A DNA stretch of 64,000 bases from Sacculina carcini (lineage: Eukaryota; Arthropoda; Thecostraca; Sacculinidae). The stretch is taken from positions 5,327,849 through 5,391,848 of the forward strand of contig OU696584.1 in assembly GCA_916048095.2 (NCBI GenBank), read 5' to 3'. The translations under genes were made by a program, and so were the position numbers. The notes beneath the pieces were generated by a model. The model searched no databases and was not told the origin of the DNA. It saw only the letters and a program-made list of their open reading frames with translations. This document shows positions 58,073 to 64,000 of the stretch, piece after piece. The stretch's first letter is position 1. Every line of letters begins with the position of its first letter.

Positions 58073-61000
58073 TATATATATAAAAGAGATCCTCTGTGTG
58101 TCTGTCTGTCTGTGTGTGTGTGTGTGTGTGTGTGTTCGACCCTCCTTGGTCCATTTTCTATCAGCTATTATTCGGCCACCACTCAGCCTACCCGCTAACA
58201 ATTTATACCATCACGTTGGAAATTTTCTTGTCTACACTTTAGATTAAATTTTAAATTTCAAAAATGAAATCAAAAAAAGTTATAGCGGTGAAAAGACAAA
58301 ATGAACCCTGAAAAATGCGAAAATTGTGGTCAATGCTCTGCCATCTACTCCTCATAAACCAGAAATGGTACAGCCAAACAGATTATACCACTGTGTATAG
58401 AATGTTCTGTTCTACAAGATAGGTTATAATTCATATCCGAAAATAGAACATAAAAGATGTAAACATGACAAAATTTCAATCTATATTCAAAATTATATTT
58501 ATACTCCACGCGTCCGATTTTCTATACTTTTTTCTCTATGTATCAAAAACTAATTATCACACAACTAAATAAATAATACCATCATGCTGGGAATTTTGTT
58601 TGCTACAACACGGTATAATTTTTAATTTTCCAAAGTGTATTGAAAAAAAGTTACGGCGGTGTGAAGTCAAAATGACAAAGTCAAAAATGCAAAATTAGCA
58701 CTGGAAACCGTGAATGTTTTGGTAAATATTCCCCTATCTATTCCTCATAAACCAGCAATGGTACAGCTATAAAAATTATACTATTGTGTAGATAATTTTG
58801 TGTTCTACAAGAAAAGTTATAATTTATACCCACAAATGATACAAAAAATGTGTAAAATTGGCAAAATTGTCAAATACATCCAAAATTACACTTGATCACC
58901 GGGCGCCTAAATTAATTCATTTTTCTACCTATTTCTCAGGAACTATTTGTCACACATTAAAATAAATTATATCATCGTGCTGGAAATTGTATTTTTTAAA
59001 ATGCGGTATAATTCTTAATTTTCCAAAGTGTATCTGAAGGAAGTGACGGCGGTGTAAAGTCAAAAGGACATATTGCCAATTTGACAGCTATTATGCGCAC
59101 TTGCGATTACACAGTAGTATACTACTGTGTAGAGAATTTTGTGTTCTACAAGAAAAGGTGTAATTTATACCCACAAATGATACAAAAAACGTGTAAAATT
59201 GGCAAAATTCTCAAATACATCCAAAATTACACTTGAACACCGGGTGACTACAATTTATTCATTTTTATACCCATTTCTCAGCAACTGTTTGTCACACCTT
59301 AAAATTAATTATACCATCGTGCTAGAAATTTTGTTTCCTACAGTAATTATACAGTACGGTATAATTATTAATTTTCCAAAGTGTATCTGAACGAAGTTAC
59401 GACGGTGTAAGGTCAAAATGTCATGTTGCCAATTTGACAGCTATTATGCGCACTTGCGATTACACAGGAATATACTACTGTGTAGAGAATTTTGTGTTCT
59501 ACAAGATAAGCTATAATTTATACCCACAAATGATACAAAAAACGTGTAAAATTGGCAAAATTCTCAAATACATCCAAAATTACACTTGAACACCGGGCGA
59601 CTAAAATTAATTCATTTTTCTACTATTTCTCAGTAACTATTTGTTACACATAAAAATAAATTATACCATCGTTCTAGAAATCTTGTCTTCTACAATACGC
59701 TATAATTTGTAATTTTCCAAAGGGTATCTGAAGGAAGTTACGGCGGTGTAAAGTCAAAAGGACATATTGCCAATTTGACAGCTATTATGCGTACTTGCGA
59801 TTACACAGGAATATACACCGATTAAATTTCACTGAAGCCCAATCACAATTAAGAATGCATCATATTATCTCCAAGCATGGATGGTGTGGTTTTATTGCGT
59901 ACAGTTTAATTAATGCTACACTCTACTGAATATAAAGGCTTTATTGTCCTCAATAACGTTCCGCACGACGGGCGGGTAAAATGCTATTGGGAACAAAGTA
60001 AACTACTGAATTTAACTGTGTAATTTAATTGGTTTAATTTCAAGTTGCATCAGCATAAGTTGCATAAGGATATGGGCTGCAATATCATGTAATGCCAACT
60101 TATGCTGTTTTAGCGGAAGCATTAACCTGGAATTATAGAGATGACAGAAGGTTGCATTGTTTTGATAGTGTTGTGGAAAAGCATGTTTTCTAAATTGAAA
60201 CATAAATTTCACATTTAGACTTTTATATTAGCTATAACTTTCCTGTGGGTTTGTTTTTCTTTTTCAATTTGCACTAATTTTTTTATGAATTGAATATTAA
60301 TTATATTTTATGAACTGTTCCGCACGACGGGCGAATTAAATGTATCTATAAAGAGTGGGTTTAAATGATAGCGAGGTATATGATATTTTGCTAGCAGTAA
60401 ATATTCTAGCGATAAAAGTAGAATAGCTCTTAAGCAAATGATTTTGGAGAATGATGTGAACCTTTAAATATATTTTGCGATCTGATGATATATGTATTAG
60501 GAATAATACGTAGCAGAATATAGATTGCATAATATAATATCGGCTGTAATATCAAGGGCTGTATTATCGGTGTAATCCAAAAAATAACAACTGTATGAAT
60601 ATGATGCATTAGTGGAAGCATTAACCGGGAATTATGAGATAATATGATAATGGTGTATAATTATATCGCATTATGCAACAAATGTGAATTTAGCTACCTT
60701 ACAGTTTGGTCCCGATACTATATTGGCGGGTTGAGAGAAAAGTATTGGTGGGCCGCGTGTTTGGGACCCCTGGGGTAGATAATCTCAGTCTTCTGATTAC
60801 AAATTATGATCGCATCAGTATATTTTGTGATCACAAACTAATTAGTTAAATCACCTCAGACTAGGCTGAGAGCGGTCAAGATTGGATGGTTGGGTTGGGT
60901 TGGGTAGGTTTGACTCAGGTTATATTGGGTTTTAATGATAGCGGAAAATATATAAATTTTAACAATAAATATTATAGCGGTAAAAGTGAAATAGTACTTA

Positions 61001-61327
61001 AGCAAATGATATTGGGGAATGATGTTAAGTAATAAATATAGTTTGGAAACATTCTGATGAAAAGATTTCATCATCTTTCATTGTTTGTTTCGTGTTTGTG
61101 TTCTGAATTATACCACACGACGGGCAGATTTATATATCAGGCGGGTTGAGGGATAATATTTGTCAAAATAAGAACAAAAATATTCACATTTAGACTTTTC
61201 TATTGGTTAAGATATTTATAGGTTACATTTTTTGGTTTTCAATTTGTATTCATTATATTTTATGGATTTGATATGAATTTTATTGTATGAATTGCTCCGC
61301 ACAACGGGCGGGTTTTAATGCTATATC
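58073..61327 (-). repeat. Tandem unit copy 3, with 382-bp deletion near its end
   Basis: Matches copies 1 and 2 up to about 61310, but the interval between two near-identical boxes (57662 and 58043 in copy 2) is missing, as expected for recombination between the boxes. The 58032 to 61287 spacing is 3,255 bp. Confidence 0.9.
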
Positions 61328-64000
61328 TATATATATAAAAGAGATCCTCTGTGTGTCTGTCTGTGTGTGTGTGTGTGTGTGTGTTCGACCCTCCTTGGTC
61401 CATTTTCTATCAGCTATTATTCGGCCACCACTCAGCCTACCCGCTAACAATTTATACCATCACGTTGGAAATTTTCTTTTCTACACTTTAGATTAAATTT
61501 TAAATTTCAAAAATGAAATCAAAAAAAGTTATAGCGGTGAAAAGACAAAATGAACCCTGAAAAATGCGAAAATTGTGGTCAATGCTCTGCCATCTACTCC
61601 TCATAAACCAGAAATGGTACAGCCAAACAGATTATACCACTGTGTAGAGAATTTTCTGTTCTACAAGATAGGTTATAATTCATATCCAAAAATAGAACAT
61701 AAAAGATGTAAACATGACAAAATTTCAATCTATATTCAAAATTATATTCATACTCCACGCGTCCGATTTTCTATACTTTTTTCTCTATGTATCAAAAACT
61801 AATTATCACACAACTAAATAAATAATACCATCATGCTGGGAATTTTGTTTGCTACAACACGGTATAATTTTTAATTTTCCAAAGTGTATTAAAAAAAAGT
61901 TACGGCGGTGTGAAGTCAAAATGACAAAGTCAAAAATGCAAAATTAGCACTGGAAACCGTGAATGTTTTGGTAAATATTCCCCTATCTATTCCTCATAAA
62001 CCAGCAATGGTACAGCTATAAAAATTATACTATTGTGTAGATAATTTTGTGTTCTACAAGAAAAGTTATAATTTATACCCACAAATGATACAAAAAATGT
62101 GTAAAATTGGCAAAATTGTCAAATACATCCAAAATTACACTTGATCACCGGGCGCCTAAATTAATTCATTTTTCTACCTATTTCTCAGGAACTATTTGTC
62201 ACACATTAAAATAAATTATATCATCGTGCTGGAAATTGTATTTTTTTAAATGCGGTATAATTCTTAATTTTCCAAAGTGTATCTGAAGGAAGTGACGGCG
62301 GTGTAAAGTCAAAAGGACATATTGCCAATTTGACAGGTATTATGCGCACTTGCGATTACACAGGAATATACTACTGTGTAGAGAATTTTGTGTTCTACAA
62401 GAAAAGGTGTAATTTATACCCAAAAATGATACAAAAAACGTGTAAAATTGGCAAAATTCTCAAATACATCCAAAATTACACTTGAACACCGGGTGACTAC
62501 AATTTATTCATTTTTATACCCATTTCTCAGGAACTATTTGTCATACATTAAAATTAATTATACCATCGTGCTAGAAATTTTGTTTCCTACAGTACGGTAT
62601 AATTATTAATTTTCCAAAGTGTATCTGAAGGAAGTTACGGCGGTGTAAAGTCAAAATGTCATGTTGCCAATTTGACAGCTATTATGCGTACTTGCGATTA
62701 CACAGGAATATACACCGATTAAATTTCACTGAAGCCCAATCACAATTAAGAATGCATCATATTATCTCCAAGCATGGATGGTGTGGTTTTATTGCGTACA
62801 GTTTAATTAATGCTACACTCTACTGAATATAAAGGCTTTATTGTCCTCAATAACGTTCCGCACGACGGGCGGGTAAAATGCTATTGGGAACAAAGTAAAC
62901 TACTGAATTTAACTGTGTAATTTAATTGGTTTAATTTCAAGTTGCATAAGCATAAGTTGCATAAGGATATGGGCTGCAATATCATGTAATGCCAACTTAT
63001 GCTGTTTTAGCGGAAGCATTAACCTGGAATTATAGAGATGACAGAAGGTTGCATTGTTTTGATAGTGTTGTGGAAAAGCATGTTTTCTAAATTGAAACAT
63101 AAATTTCACATTTAGACTTTTATATTAGCTATAACTTTCCTGTGGGTTTGTTTTTCTTTTTCAATTTGCACTAATTTTTTTATGAATTGAATATTAATTA
63201 TATTTTATGAACTGTTCCGCACGACGGGCGAATTAAATGTATCTATAAAGAGTGGGTTTAAATGATAGCGAGGTATATGATATTTTGCTAGCAGTAAATA
63301 TTCTAGCGATAAAAGTAGAATAGCTCTTAAGCAAATGATTTTGGAGAATGATGTGAACCTTTAAATATATTTTGCGATCTGATGATATATGTATTAGGAA
63401 TAATACGTAGCAGAATATAGATTGCATAATATAATATCGGCTGTAATATCAAGGGCTGTATTATCGGTGTAATCCAAAAAATAACAACTGTATGAATATG
63501 ATGCATTAGTGGAAGCATTAACCGGGAATTATGAGATAATATGATAATGGTGTATAATTATATCGCATTATGCAACAAATGTGAATTTAGCTACCTTACA
63601 GTTTGGTCCCGATACTATATTGGCGGGTTGAGAGAAAAGTATTGGTGGGCCGCGTGTTTGGGACCCCTGGGGTAGATAATCTCAGTCTTCTGATTACAAA
63701 TTATGATCGCATCAGTATATTTTGTGATCACAAACTAATTAGTTAAATCACCTCAGACTAGGCTGAGAGCGGTCAAGATTGGATGGTTGGGTTGGGTTGG
63801 GTAGGTTTGACTCAGGTTATATTGGGTTTTAATGATAGCGGAAAATATATAAATTTTAACAATAAATATTATAGCGGTAAAAGTGAAATAGTACTTAAGC
63901 AAATGATATTGGGGAATGATGTTAAGTAATAAATATAGTTTGGAAACATTCTGATGAAAAGATTTCATCATCTTTCATTGTTTGTTTCGTGTTTGTGTTC
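61328..64000 (-). repeat. Tandem unit copy 4, one satellite monomer shorter, cut by window
   Basis: Lacks one core-satellite monomer (about 358 bp) between 62640 and 62690 relative to copy 3, so landmarks such as the box at 62860 are 2,897 bp from copy 3 instead of 3,637. It runs past the end of the window inside module M. Confidence 0.9.

Noticed and set aside
52738-63971. 63-72-codon ORFs recurring every 3,637 bp
   Set aside because: Their recurrence reflects the tandem duplication of AT-rich non-coding sequence, not conserved proteins.

Overview
This window is animal (metazoan) nuclear DNA, probably from an invertebrate. The evidence is AT-rich non-coding sequence, spliceosomal introns, non-LTR retrotransposons of the L2/CR1 type, a piggyBac transposon, a Ty3/gypsy integrase remnant, long (TA)n, (CA)n and (GACA)n microsatellites, and satellite-like arrays. 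I could not name the species or phylum. I found no host protein-coding gene, rRNA or tRNA. The window is a nest of mobile elements and tandem or inverted repeats.

Layout. 1-1541 is a composite repeat (a 2A-like peptide fragment, a decayed L2-type reverse transcriptase piece and a 30-bp minisatellite). It recurs at 14023-19981, where it is split by a full-length L2/CR1-like LINE on the minus strand (14393-18909). 1542-9951 is a mosaic of three components: GC-rich 'box' motifs (CCCGCCCGTCGTGCGG), an AT-rich core satellite, and microsatellites. 9951-14022 is a different, mostly low-copy tract with a LINE tail, a gypsy integrase remnant, small hairpins and TG-rich sequence. A second, 5'-truncated LINE lies at 19984-21221. 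21222-29778 is again box/satellite mosaic in alternating orientations. 29783-32676 is a piggyBac element with TTAA duplications and an apparently intact three-exon transposase. 32681-36293 holds a duplicated coiled-coil ORF fragment next to (TA)n tracts, a 273-bp hairpin and a rearranged reverse transcriptase. 36294-50798 is box/satellite mosaic arranged as a large inverted structure. 50799-64000 is a head-to-tail array of a 3,637-bp unit made of the same components: two full copies, a third with a 382-bp deletion, and a fourth that is shortened and runs off the window.

The most interesting signals are five. (1) The LINE's ORF1 and ORF2 share one frame and are separated by a single UGA followed by CUA, a known readthrough context. 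(2) The piggyBac is structurally complete and its pre-insertion site is preserved in paralogous copies. (3) There are two 2A-like NPGP peptides. (4) The core satellite consists of palindromic TATACC...GGTATA boxes spaced about 150-200 bp. (5) The box motif near the element ends looks like a Helitron-type 3' terminus, which suggests, as inference only, that the mosaic is made of Helentron/HINE-like non-autonomous elements comparable to Drosophila DINE-1 or bivalve pearl elements.
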